From NCBI GenBank assembly GCA_023389295.1, contig JAEWEO010000236.1, positions 1-11,024 on the forward strand: a DNA stretch of 11,024 nucleotides. The letters run 5' to 3'. How positions within the stretch are numbered: the stretch's first letter is position 1; every line of letters begins with the position of its first letter. Shown in pieces: positions 1 to 6,469 of the stretch. Under the pieces are notes generated by a model. It did not search any database and had not been told where the DNA came from. It saw nothing but the letters and a program-made list of their open reading frames with translations. Position numbers and translations under genes: made by a program. Source of the DNA: Bacillota bacterium (GTDB taxonomy: Bacteria; Bacillota; Clostridia; Lachnospirales; Lachnospiraceae).

Positions 1-1829
1 TTACTTTGTCTATTTCTTCTATCACGCATACGCAAGGTACTATCTAATATTTTCTTACGTATTCTTAAACTGGTTGGTGTGACCTCCAGTAACTCATCTG
101 TTTCAATAAAATCAAGAGCTTGCTCAAGGCTTAGTACTCTAGGGGGTACTAACTTTAGGGCATCATCTGCACCGGAAGAACGGGTATTTGTTAGCTGCTT
201 ACGCTTGCAAATATTTACTTCAATATCCTCTGCTTTCGGATTTTGACCTACAACCATACCAGCATACACTTTTACGCCGGGACCAATGAAGAGAGTTCCA
301 CGTTCTTGTGCGTTGAACAGACCATAGGTGATGCTTTCACCTGTTTCATAAGCAATTAAGCTTCCGGTTTTACGATATTGAATATCACCCTTATAAGGGC
401 CGTATCCATCAAATATCGTATTGATAATACCGGTTCCTTTTGTATCTGTTAAAAACTCACCTCGGTAGCCAATAAGACCTCTTGCAGGAACCGAAAATTC
501 AATACGAGTATGGCCATTACCGGAGGTATGCATATTGATCATTTCTCCTTTTCGCTGGCCCATTTTCTCAATAATGATACCGGAAAACTCATCAGGAACA
601 TCAATGATAGCCTGTTCCATTGGCTCTAATTTCTTCCCATTCTCGTCTAATTTATATAGAACCTCAGCTTTACTTACGGAGAACTCATATCCTTCACGTC
701 TCATATTTTCTATTAAAACGGAAAGATGTAATTCACCGCGACCTGATACTTTAAAGCTTTCCGTTGTTTCAGTTTCTTCTATACGAATGCTGACATCGGT
801 GTTTAGTTCTCGCATCAGTCGCTCTCTTAGATGGCGGGAGGTTACAAACTTACCCTCCGTACCGGCTAAAGGACTATCGTTCACATTAAAATACATTGCA
901 ATTGTAGGTTCTGATATCCTCTGAAAGGGGATTGGTTCGGGATTATCTATAGAGCAAATCGTATCTCCAATGTGAATATCAGCGATACCGGATATAGCAA
1001 CAATGGTACCAATGGTTGCTTCATTTATTTCAACTCTTTTTAAACCATCAAACTCATATAACTTACTAATTTTTACTCGCTCGTTTTTACTGGAGTTGTG
1101 TGCATTCACTAATATGGCATCTTGATTTACTCGGATTACTCCATTATCAACCTTACCAATTCCAATTCGACCGACATATTCATTGTAGTCAATGGTACTA
1201 ATCAGCACCTGAGTGCTTTTGTTTGGATCACCTTCGGGAGCCGGAATATAATCGATAATAGTTTCAAATAGAGGCGTCATATCACTTGATTCTATATCAA
1301 TAGAAAGTGAAGCAACACCGGATTTCGCTGATGCAAATACAAAAGGGCAGTCAAGTTGCTCATCATTTGCATCTAGATCAAGTAATAATTCCAGAACCTC
1401 ATCAACTACTTCCTTCGGTCTTGCTTCCGGACGGTCCATTTTGTTGACACATACAATTACCGGTAAAGATAGGTCTAATGCTTTCTTAAGAACGAATTTG
1501 GTCTGGGGCATGGGCCCTTCAAAAGCATCTACTACTAATATAACACCATTTACCATCTTTAAAACACGTTCCACCTCGCCGCCAAAGTCGGCGTGTCCTG
1601 GGGTATCTATAATATTAATCTTGGTTCCATTATACATAACGGCAGTATTCTTAGCTAATATGGTAATGCCTCGCTCCCGCTCCAATGCATTGGAATCCAT
1701 GACTCTTTCAACAACTGCCTGGTTTGAACGAAATACTCCACTTTGCTTTAGTAACTCGTCAACTAAAGTAGTTTTACCATGATCAACGTGAGCAATGATG
1801 GCAATATTACGTATATCCTCTCGTTTCAT
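1..1829 (-). CDS. typA: Translational GTPase TypA/BipA (3' end cut by window edge)
   Basis: This is a ribosome-associated GTPase of the EF-G/LepA superfamily, linked in other bacteria to 50S subunit assembly and to growth under stress or cold. The reverse strand reads without a stop for 609 codons. The N-terminus begins MKREDIRNIAIIAHVDHGKTT, with the P-loop AHVDHGKT at about residues 13-20, the switch I motif RERGIT near 51-56, DTPGH at 75-79 and NKMD at 129-132. The far end reads KKILDSTLRMRDRRNRQS, the typical TypA C-terminus, so only a few residues should be missing at the left edge; the TTA at positions 1-3 is not in frame. The ATG at 1829 is chosen because GGGAG lies 7 nt upstream. An in-frame ATG at 1844 has no visible ribosome binding site. 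The gene is divergent from the SSB-like gene and has its own promoter at 1884-1912. Confidence 0.96.
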   Translation of the reverse strand, partial: MKREDIRNIAIIAHVDHGKTTLVDELLKQSGVFRSNQAVVERVMDSNALERERGITILAKNTAVMYNGTKINIIDTPGHADFGGEVERVLKMVNGVILVVDAFEGPMPQTKFVLKKALDLSLPVIVCVNKMDRPEARPKEVVDEVLELLLDLDANDEQLDCPFVFASAKSGVASLSIDIESSDMTPLFETIIDYIPAPEGDPNKSTQVLISTIDYNEYVGRIGIGKVDNGVIRVNQDAILVNAHNSSKNERVKISKLYEFDGLKRVEINEATIGTIVAISGIADIHIGDTICSIDNPEPIPFQRISEPTIAMYFNVNDSPLAGTEGKFVTSRHLRERLMRELNTDVSIRIEETETTESFKVSGRGELHLSVLIENMRREGYEFSVSKAEVLYKLDENGKKLEPMEQAIIDVPDEFSGIIIEKMGQRKGEMINMHTSGNGHTRIEFSVPARGLIGYRGEFLTDTKGTGIINTIFDGYGPYKGDIQYRKTGSLIAYETGESITYGLFNAQERGTLFIGPGVKVYAGMVVGQNPKAEDIEVNICKRKQLTNTRSSGADDALKLVPPRVLSLEQALDFIETDELLEVTPTSLRIRKKILDSTLRMRDRRNRQS

Positions 1830-1883
1830 TTTGTTTACTCCCATCTGCGTTATTTATAAGTCTATCATTTTAACAACTTTAAC

Positions 1884-1912
1884 ATTGTAGCACTCGTATA
1901 TTTAAAAAGCAA
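1884..1912 (-). promoter_or_regulatory. Sigma-A-type promoter of typA
   Basis: Read on the minus strand, TTGCTT (1912-1907) is followed after exactly 17 bp by TACAAT (1889-1884). The -10 box matches TATAAT at five of six positions and the -35 box keeps TTG. It lies about 55 bp upstream of the typA start, leaving a short leader with a GGGAG ribosome binding site. The assignment is by pattern only. Confidence 0.65.
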
Positions 1913-2101
1913 CTTATGAATAGGAAAAAGTTCATAAATATTTTTAAATTTTTTGTATAAAATAACAAATTTTGTAAATAATTAATTTGAATAAAAACTT
2001 TTACTTCTAAAATATGGAAAATAGCATATATATTAACATAGGTGAATGAAAAGCTGTTTTCCAACTAAACAGAGGAATTTACCCCACATTTTAGAACTAT
2101 T
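1913..2101. other. AT-rich divergent intergenic spacer
   Basis: This stretch between the divergent typA and SSB-like genes is very AT-rich, with many A and T runs. It must hold the promoter of the SSB-like gene. No -35/-10 pair with good spacing stands out on the plus strand: the candidates near 1953-1980 and 1987-2013 are poor. No convincing gene or repeat is visible in it. Confidence 0.5.
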
Positions 2102-2119
2102 GGCGTAAAAAAGTACGCC
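2102..2119 (+). promoter_or_regulatory. Leader hairpin just before the SSB-like gene's ribosome binding site
   Basis: GGCGTA (2102-2107) and TACGCC (2114-2119) form a perfect 6-bp stem with the A-rich 6-nt loop AAAAAG. It ends about 9 nt before the GGGAGAGG ribosome binding site and 23 nt before the ATG. It stands out as a GC-rich island in an AT-rich region. It could influence translation or mRNA stability, or be a protein-binding site; no T run follows, so it is not a terminator. The function is inference. Confidence 0.4.
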
Positions 2120-2142
2120 GGGAAAGAAGGGAGAGGTACGAT

Positions 2143-2775
2143 ATGACCGATAAAGTATTTGATAACAATCAAGTAAGTATTGCAGGAGAGGTAATTAGTG
2201 ATTTTACGTTCAGTCATGATGTATTTGGCGAGGGATTTTACGTTTTGGAGGTAGTGGTTAGCCGCCTAAGTGATTCCTATGACATGATACCTGTTATGGT
2301 ATCTGAACGTCTCATTGATGTAAAGCAAGATTATAAGGGCAAGTTTGTTGAGGTATTAGGACAATTTCGCTCCTATAATCGTCATGAAGAAAGTAAGAAC
2401 AAACTTGTGCTTTCGGTATTTGCAAGAGAAATTAAAATGGTGGATGAATTATCGGAGAATGCAAAGCCAAATCACATTTTCTTAGATGGCTTTGTTTGTA
2501 AGCCACCGATTTATAGAAAAACGCCTCTTGGAAGAGAAATTGCTGATGTTCTTTTGGCAGTAAATCGTCCATATGGCAAATCGGACTATATTCCTTGCAT
2601 TTGTTGGGGAAGAAATGCAAGATTCGCTGAAACCTTTACTGTTGGTGGTCATGTACAGATCTGGGGTAGAATTCAGAGCCGTGAATATCAAAAGAAGGTT
2701 ACTGATATAGAATTTGAGAAACGAGTTGCTTATGAAGTAAGTGTAAGTAAGCTGGAGTATTTGGAAGAGTATTAG
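2143..2775 (+). CDS. SSB-family protein with two tandem OB folds
   Basis: This 210-residue protein probably binds single-stranded DNA. The second half (about residues 110-205) is a clear SSB OB fold, with TPLGREIADVLLAVNR at 127-142, the segment YIPCICWGRNA at 149-159, and VGGHVQIWGRIQSREYQKK at about 167-185. The first half (about 8-100) looks like a diverged OB fold: a strand-rich start (VSIAGEVISD), IPVMVSERL at 49-57, and GKFVEVLGQFRSYN at 66-79. A normal bacterial SSB is about 140-180 residues with one OB fold and an acidic DDDIPF-like tail. This one has two folds and ends SKLEYLEEY, so the usual docking tip for SSB partner proteins is absent. GGGAGAGG upstream supports the ATG. It appears to be a single-gene unit, followed by a hairpin. 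Similar two-fold proteins occur in clostridia, to my knowledge; a housekeeping SSB is probably encoded elsewhere. Confidence 0.82.
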   Translation: MTDKVFDNNQVSIAGEVISDFTFSHDVFGEGFYVLEVVVSRLSDSYDMIPVMVSERLIDVKQDYKGKFVEVLGQFRSYNRHEESKNKLVLSVFAREIKMVDELSENAKPNHIFLDGFVCKPPIYRKTPLGREIADVLLAVNRPYGKSDYIPCICWGRNARFAETFTVGGHVQIWGRIQSREYQKKVTDIEFEKRVAYEVSVSKLEYLEEY

Positions 2776-2807
2776 AATAATTATTATAGAGATGATCGAT
2801 GTAGAAT

Positions 2808-2850
2808 ACAGGTTCGGTGTTAATTAATGTTTGATTAACCTCGAACCTGT
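2808..2850 (+). terminator. Hairpin downstream of the SSB-like gene, probable terminator
   Basis: ACAGGTTCG (2808-2816) pairs with CGAACCTGT (2842-2850). After a small internal mismatch, GTTAAT (2819-2824) pairs with ATTAAC (2834-2839), leaving a 9-nt loop. It starts 33 bp after the SSB-like stop codon. The T run that follows is poor (TTTATGTTA), so termination may be partial. Confidence 0.55.
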
Positions 2851-2909
2851 TTATGTTACACCAACCCCTTTGAATAGGAGTCTCCAATCAAGCATTTCAT
2901 GATTATGTA

Positions 2910-2938
2910 TTGACATCGATATCCACCGGTGTTAAGAT
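2910..2938 (+). promoter_or_regulatory. Sigma-A-type promoter of the lysine riboswitch-dapAB unit
   Basis: A perfect -35 box TTGACA (2910-2915) is followed after 17 bp by TAAGAT (2933-2938). Transcription would begin near 2945, about 25-30 nt before the riboswitch P1 helix, which is the expected arrangement for a riboswitch leader. Confidence 0.75.
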
Positions 2939-2967
2939 TAGGATACGAATATTGTAAAATACATATT

Positions 2968-3142
2968 GCTTATGGTAGAGGTGCATTGTTTATTAGTAAC
3001 TGCTGGATATGTCAGGCATAGTAGAACGCAGTGAAAGGAAATAGTGCCGAAGTGGTAATAACCTGATTTATTATCGCTGGTTGTATGGTAAAGAACCATG
3101 CAACTGTCATCAATTAATTGATGGAGAGCTGCCTAAAGAATA
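2968..3142 (+). ncRNA. Lysine riboswitch aptamer (L box)
   Basis: This leader RNA should bind lysine and shut off the downstream lysine-pathway genes. The conserved L-box core is visible in order: GTAGAGGTGC (2975-2984), AGTAAC (2995-3000), GTGAAAGGAAATAGTGCCGAAG (3031-3052), CGCTGG (3075-3080), CAACTGTCATC (3101-3111) and GATGGAGAGCTGCC (3120-3133). P1 closes by GGTAG (2974-2978) with CTGCC (3129-3133), and the 3' strand can continue pairing weakly with the upstream ATTGCTTA. One arm forms from GGTTGTATGGT with ACCATGCAAC and another from CATCAATT with AATTGATG. It sits between a clean promoter and dapA-dapB, which fits lysine feedback. Confidence 0.93.
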
Positions 3143-3203
3143 TTTAATACTGAAGGAACATGTAGGAATTAGACTATCATGACGTCCGACAGTTATTCTT
3201 TAG
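3133..3203 (+). promoter_or_regulatory. Antiterminator pairing of the lysine riboswitch
   Basis: CTAAAGAATA (3133-3142) is perfectly complementary over 10 bp to TATTCTTTAG (3194-3203), directly before the terminator stem. The first segment overlaps the 3' strand of P1, so lysine-stabilised P1 and this pairing compete. A second alternative is GTC-c-GACA (3184-3191) with TGTCGAC (3204-3210), which takes up the 5' strand of the terminator. The switch direction (lysine present means termination) follows from the known family and is not shown by the sequence. Confidence 0.65.
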
Positions 3204-3228
3204 TGTCGACTCTGAGGTCGACTTTTTT
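3202..3228 (+). terminator. Riboswitch-controlled intrinsic terminator
   Basis: GTCGAC (3205-3210) pairs with GTCGAC (3217-3222) around the loop TCTGAG, followed at once by six T residues (3223-3228). AG at 3202-3203 may add weak outer pairs with the T run. It lies about 60 nt after the aptamer and about 175 nt before dapA, the expected place for the expression platform. Confidence 0.85.
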
Positions 3229-3287
3229 ATTGCATAGGAAAAATCTTAACAGTAAAAAATATCCCATGTGGATGCGCACTCAGCCCA

Positions 3288-3317
3288 TTAACGTGTAAGA
3301 AATGTACGTTAGTTTTT
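3288..3317 (+). terminator. Second terminator-like hairpin upstream of dapA
   Basis: TAACGTGTA (3289-3297) pairs with TGTACGTTA (3303-3311), seven Watson-Crick pairs plus two G-U pairs, around the loop AGAAA. T3288 and G3312 can add a further wobble. TTTTT follows at 3313-3317. It lies after the riboswitch terminator and 85 bp before dapA, so a transcript that escapes the first terminator meets this one. It may be a real second attenuator, an mRNA-stabilising hairpin, or chance. Confidence 0.5.
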
Positions 3318-3402
3318 ATGTCGGCTTTACCGCCTAGTAAATGCAATACGTTTGCACCGTTCGTAAGTTTGGATTGACAGCTTTCAATAGGAGGAAAAAG
3401 AA

Positions 3403-4293
3403 ATGGCAGTATTTAAGGGAGCAGGTGTAGCTATTGTAACACCATTCACACAGAATAATGAAGTAGATTATGAAGAGCTTGGTAGATTAATCGAATATCA
3501 AATCTTCGAAGGTACAGATGCTATCATAATATGTGGTACTACCGGTGAAGCTTCTACTTTATCTCATGAGGAACATTTGGAATGTATTCGTTATACGGTA
3601 GATAAAGTTGCAAAGAGAGTACCTGTGATAGCAGGAACCGGATCCAATGCTACAGATACGGCAATCTACTTATCAAAAGAAGCAGAAAGCTATGGAGTGG
3701 ATGGTTTACTAATGGTTACTCCATATTATAATAAGGCAACACAAAAGGGATTAATTGCACATTTTACTCAGGTAGCAGAAGAAGTAAATATTCCGATCAT
3801 TCTATATAATGTACCTGGAAGGACCGGATGTAATCTTACTCCGCAAACAGTAGCTACATTATTTCATGAGGTAGAGAATATCGTTGGTATCAAGGAAGCA
3901 AGCGGTAATATAGCGCAGGTAGCTGAATTAATGCATTTAACGGATGGGAAAATTGATCTTTATTCCGGTAATGATGATATGATAGTACCAATTTTGTCAC
4001 TTGGAGGTGTCGGTGTCATATCTGTTCTTTCTAATATAGCACCTCGTCAGACCCATGACTGTGTTATGAAGTTTTTAGAAGGTGATGTGGCAGGAAGCAG
4101 GGAAATTCAGTTGAAATTATTTCCTTTGATCAATGCGTTATTTAGTGAAGTTAATCCTATCCCGGTGAAAAAGGCTATGAATTTCATGGGTTATTCGGTG
4201 GGAACATTAAGAATGCCTCTAACTGAAATGGAGCCGGCAAATGCGGAGCATTTATTAAAGGAAATGAAGGCGGCAGGAATTACAATAGCATAG
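3403..4293 (+). CDS. dapA: 4-hydroxy-tetrahydrodipicolinate synthase
   Basis: DapA condenses pyruvate with L-aspartate semialdehyde in the cytoplasm, the first step committed to diaminopimelate and lysine. The 296-residue length is normal for the family. Visible active-site residues are the GTTGEAS loop (45-51, with T46/T47), Y109 in TPYYNK, Y135 in LYNVPGRTG, R140, and the Schiff-base lysine K164 in GIKEASG. These correspond to E. coli T44/T45, Y107, Y133, R138 and K161. AGGAGG lies 9 nt before the ATG. The gene is first in a two-gene unit under the lysine riboswitch, and dapB follows after 24 bp. Feedback is expected mainly at the RNA level; enzyme inhibition by lysine cannot be judged from the sequence. 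Confidence 0.97.
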   Translation: MAVFKGAGVAIVTPFTQNNEVDYEELGRLIEYQIFEGTDAIIICGTTGEASTLSHEEHLECIRYTVDKVAKRVPVIAGTGSNATDTAIYLSKEAESYGVDGLLMVTPYYNKATQKGLIAHFTQVAEEVNIPIILYNVPGRTGCNLTPQTVATLFHEVENIVGIKEASGNIAQVAELMHLTDGKIDLYSGNDDMIVPILSLGGVGVISVLSNIAPRQTHDCVMKFLEGDVAGSREIQLKLFPLINALFSEVNPIPVKKAMNFMGYSVGTLRMPLTEMEPANAEHLLKEMKAAGITIA

Positions 4294-4317
4294 ATAAGTA
4301 AATATAGGAGGAAGCTT

Positions 4318-5073
4318 ATGACAAACATCATTTTGCGTGGTTGTAATGGAAAGATGGGACAAGTGATTACGCAAATCGTAGAAGAGGATGAGAATGCGGT
4401 TATCGTAGCCGGTATTGATATTACACAAAATAAAATGAATAAATACCCTGTATATCAGAGTTTTATGAAATGTAATGTAAATGCGGATGTAATTATTGAT
4501 TTTTCTTCACCGATTAATTTAGAGGAAATGTTAGAGTTTGCTATAAACCGTAAAATAGGTGTTGTCTTATGCACAACCGGGTTTACAAAAGAACAACTCA
4601 CATTCATAGATAGGGCTGCAACACAAATCCCCATCTTAAGATCAGCGAATATGTCAATGGGTATTAATTTGATTACAAAGCTTTTAAAAGAAGCAGCAGT
4701 AGTACTATCAGATGCCGGATTCGATATAGAAATAGTTGAAAAACATCATAATAAGAAGATTGATGCACCCTCAGGAACAGCTCTTGCACTAGCTGATGCC
4801 ATGAATGAGGCGTTAAACAATGAGTATGAATATATATATGATAGAACCACCAAACGTTCTGCAAGAGAGTCAAAAGAAATCGGAATCAGCGCAGTCCGTG
4901 GGGGTACGATTGTCGGAGAGCATGAGGTTATTTTTGCTGGAACGGACGAAGTAATTGAGATTAAGCATACAGCCTACTCCAAAGCGATCTTTGCAAAGGG
5001 AGCAGTACAGGCTGCAAAATTCTTACCGGGAAAATCGGCTGGCATGTATCAGATGAGTGACTTAATGCAGTAA
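4318..5073 (+). CDS. dapB: 4-hydroxy-tetrahydrodipicolinate reductase
   Basis: DapB reduces the DapA product to tetrahydrodipicolinate with NAD(P)H. The 251-residue protein starts with a Rossmann nucleotide-binding motif GCNGKMG (8-14). D34 at the end of the second strand is placed to contact the cofactor ribose. DFSSP (61-65) and CTTGF (85-89) are typical of the family. The catalytic and substrate-binding block EKHHNKKIDAPSGTA (141-155) keeps H143, H144, K147 and the SGT loop, matching E. coli H159, H160 and K163. It is a little shorter than the E. coli enzyme (273 residues), with no sign of truncation. AGGAGG lies 6 nt before the ATG. It is co-transcribed with dapA and followed by a strong terminator. 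Confidence 0.97.
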   Translation: MTNIILRGCNGKMGQVITQIVEEDENAVIVAGIDITQNKMNKYPVYQSFMKCNVNADVIIDFSSPINLEEMLEFAINRKIGVVLCTTGFTKEQLTFIDRAATQIPILRSANMSMGINLITKLLKEAAVVLSDAGFDIEIVEKHHNKKIDAPSGTALALADAMNEALNNEYEYIYDRTTKRSARESKEIGISAVRGGTIVGEHEVIFAGTDEVIEIKHTAYSKAIFAKGAVQAAKFLPGKSAGMYQMSDLMQ

Positions 5074-5101
5074 ATGTTAATATCTGTTAAAAATAGAAAG
5101 T

Positions 5102-5149
5102 AAAGGCTTAGGAAAGAACGAAAATTGAAGTTCTTTCCTAAGCCTTTTT
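5102..5149 (+). terminator. Strong intrinsic terminator after dapAB
   Basis: Positions 5102-5119 and 5130-5147 form a perfect 18-bp stem (AAAGGCTTAGG at the 5' foot, CCTAAGCCTTT at the 3' foot) with a 10-nt loop. The stem runs into TTTTTCTTTAT. It begins 28 bp after the dapB stop and isolates the lysine unit from the ABC operon. Confidence 0.93.
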
Positions 5150-5187
5150 CTTTATCTTTGATTCAAATAAAAATATAAAATGTAATT

Positions 5188-5230
5188 TTTTGTTCACAAA
5201 ATTTTCGTAATCTTGTTGTATTATTACAAG
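5188..5230. promoter_or_regulatory. Two palindromes in the ABC operon upstream region, possible operators
   Basis: TTTTGT-TC-ACAAAA (5188-5201) is a perfect 6-2-6 palindrome, and TTGTA-TTAT-TACAA (5216-5229) is a 5-4-5 palindrome 14 bp later. Both keep TTGT...ACAA ends. They sit where the operon promoter should be, and TATTAT (5219-5224) could be a -10 box, but no good -35 box is placed at 16-18 bp. Operator function is inference; AT-rich DNA produces such palindromes often. Confidence 0.3.
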
Positions 5231-5339
5231 GAAAAATATCTAGTAGTGCATCAAAGTAGAAAGCACTAAAGCAAATATTTCGTGATAAAAATATGGGATC
5301 TAAAAAAAGATGAGGAGTAAATTCTCATTAAGAATGATA

Positions 5340-5356
5340 AGGAGGAAATGATTTTG
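5340..5356 (+). promoter_or_regulatory. Ribosome binding site that favours a TTG start
   Basis: AGGAGG (5340-5345) is only 2 nt from the ATG at 5348 but 8 nt from the in-frame TTG at 5354. The optimal spacing selects TTG. The resulting N-terminus MIEVRNLVKRYG is also the usual start for this ABC family. Confidence 0.7.
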
Positions 5357-6469
5357 ATTGAGGTAAGAAATTTAGTAAAACGTTACGGAAATCAGGCCGC
5401 TGTGGATCATCTGTCCTTTACAGTAGAAAAAGGGCAAATTCTTGGATTTCTTGGTCCTAACGGTGCAGGGAAGTCAACTACCATGAACATTATCACAGGT
5501 TATATTTCTGCAACGGAAGGAACTGTTACAATTAATGGTATCGATGTGTTTGAGGAGCCGGAGGAGGTTAAGAAAATGATCGGTTACCTTCCGGAGTTTC
5601 CACCGCTTTACCCCGATATGACCATCAAAGAATACTTGAATTTTGTAGCAGAATTAAAGAAAGTAAAGAAGAGTGAGAGAAAGCAGATGGTACTTGATGT
5701 CATGGAAGCTACTAAAATTACTCCTATGGCGGATCGCTTGATCAAACATTTATCAAAAGGCTATAAGCAAAGAGTGGGTCTCGCACAAGCTATTATAGGC
5801 TATCCGGAATTAATTATATTGGATGAACCCACCGTTGGACTTGACCCGAAGCAAATTATAGAGATTAGAGATTTAATTAAGGAATTGAGTAAAAATCATA
5901 CAGTAATCTTAAGCTCCCATATTATGCAGGAGGTTAGCGCCGTATGTGATACGGTGATGATTATTGATAGAGGAAAGATGATTTTAAGTGACAAACCGGA
6001 GAATCTAAGTGCCAGACTTGGCGCAAGCGGTGGATTAAAGCTGTCTGTAAAAGGTAATAAGAAGACCGTTGTAACGGCACTTAGAAAAATTAGTGAGATT
6101 ACGCATATAGAAGAACATAATAATGACCTGGAGGGTATACTGGACTTTACCTTACATTACGGTGAAAATGATGATATTAGAGAAGCGGTATTTTATGCTA
6201 TGTGTGAAACAAAGACCCCTATTCTTGAGATGCAATATAGTCGTATGAGTCTGGAGGACATTTTCCTTAAGGTAACAAGTCATTCTGCATCAACAAATCT
6301 AACTAGCCTGACTGAATCAGATGAATTAGATAACGCTAAACAAGCACAGGAAATAGATGAGAGCGAGACTAAGGAGTATAAACTGGAAATGGAAACTGAT
6401 TCTGTGAAGTCTGTATTAGAAGAAGGAAATAAATCGGAGGAGGTAAAAACAGATGCTGGCGATTTATAA
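5354..6469 (+). CDS. ABC transporter ATPase of GldA/ABC-2 type with acidic C-terminal tail
   Basis: This cytoplasmic ATPase powers the membrane proteins encoded downstream. Counting from the TTG start (371 residues): Walker A GPNGAGKST at 34-42, a Q-loop position occupied by Glu in IGYLPE near 80, signature LSKGY at 132-136, Walker B LIILDEP at 152-158, D-loop GLDP, and the H-loop histidine at 188. The IGYLPEFPPLY segment is typical of the GldA/drug-export ABC-2 branch. A domain of about 100 residues follows the ATPase core. The last 60 or so residues are hydrophilic and rich in Glu, Asp, Ser and Lys (from about TSHSAST to VKTDAGDL), probably a disordered tail, which is uncommon for this family. 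The upstream ATG at 5348 would add two residues. The 3' end overlaps the permease gene by 17 bp, suggesting translational coupling. The substrate is unknown. Confidence 0.92.
   Translation: MIEVRNLVKRYGNQAAVDHLSFTVEKGQILGFLGPNGAGKSTTMNIITGYISATEGTVTINGIDVFEEPEEVKKMIGYLPEFPPLYPDMTIKEYLNFVAELKKVKKSERKQMVLDVMEATKITPMADRLIKHLSKGYKQRVGLAQAIIGYPELIILDEPTVGLDPKQIIEIRDLIKELSKNHTVILSSHIMQEVSAVCDTVMIIDRGKMILSDKPENLSARLGASGGLKLSVKGNKKTVVTALRKISEITHIEEHNNDLEGILDFTLHYGENDDIREAVFYAMCETKTPILEMQYSRMSLEDIFLKVTSHSASTNLTSLTESDELDNAKQAQEIDESETKEYKLEMETDSVKSVLEEGNKSEEVKTDAGDL

Noticed and set aside
1..3. TTA at the left edge as the typA stop codon (TAA on the minus strand)
   Set aside because: It is one base out of frame: the last full codon in frame covers positions 5-3, so the gene continues past the edge.
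535..924. 129-codon plus-strand ORF and another at 1441-1782
   Set aside because: Both lie inside typA on the opposite strand, where the reverse reading gives a continuous, family-typical protein. They lack ribosome binding sites and family features.
3230..3258. TTGCAT-17-TAAAAA as a promoter bypassing the riboswitch
   Set aside because: The match to both boxes is weak and A-rich sequence gives such hits easily; the better promoter at 2910-2938 explains transcription.
3266..3298. 10-codon ORF MWMRTQPINV before dapA
   Set aside because: There is no ribosome binding site and no lysine codons that would suit a leader-peptide attenuator.
3374..3379. TTGACA just before dapA as a second promoter
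   Set aside because: A -10 box 17 bp downstream would fall at the ribosome binding site and start of dapA, and no TATAAT-like sequence is present there.
2776..3402. T-box leader or tRNA-like element in the dapA upstream gap
   Set aside because: No T-box sequence or tRNA-like fold was found; the conserved words match the lysine riboswitch instead.
5244..5268. TAGTGC/GCACTA inverted repeat with 13-nt loop in the ABC operon leader
   Set aside because: Short stem, long loop, and no T run or conserved motif; likely chance in AT-rich DNA.
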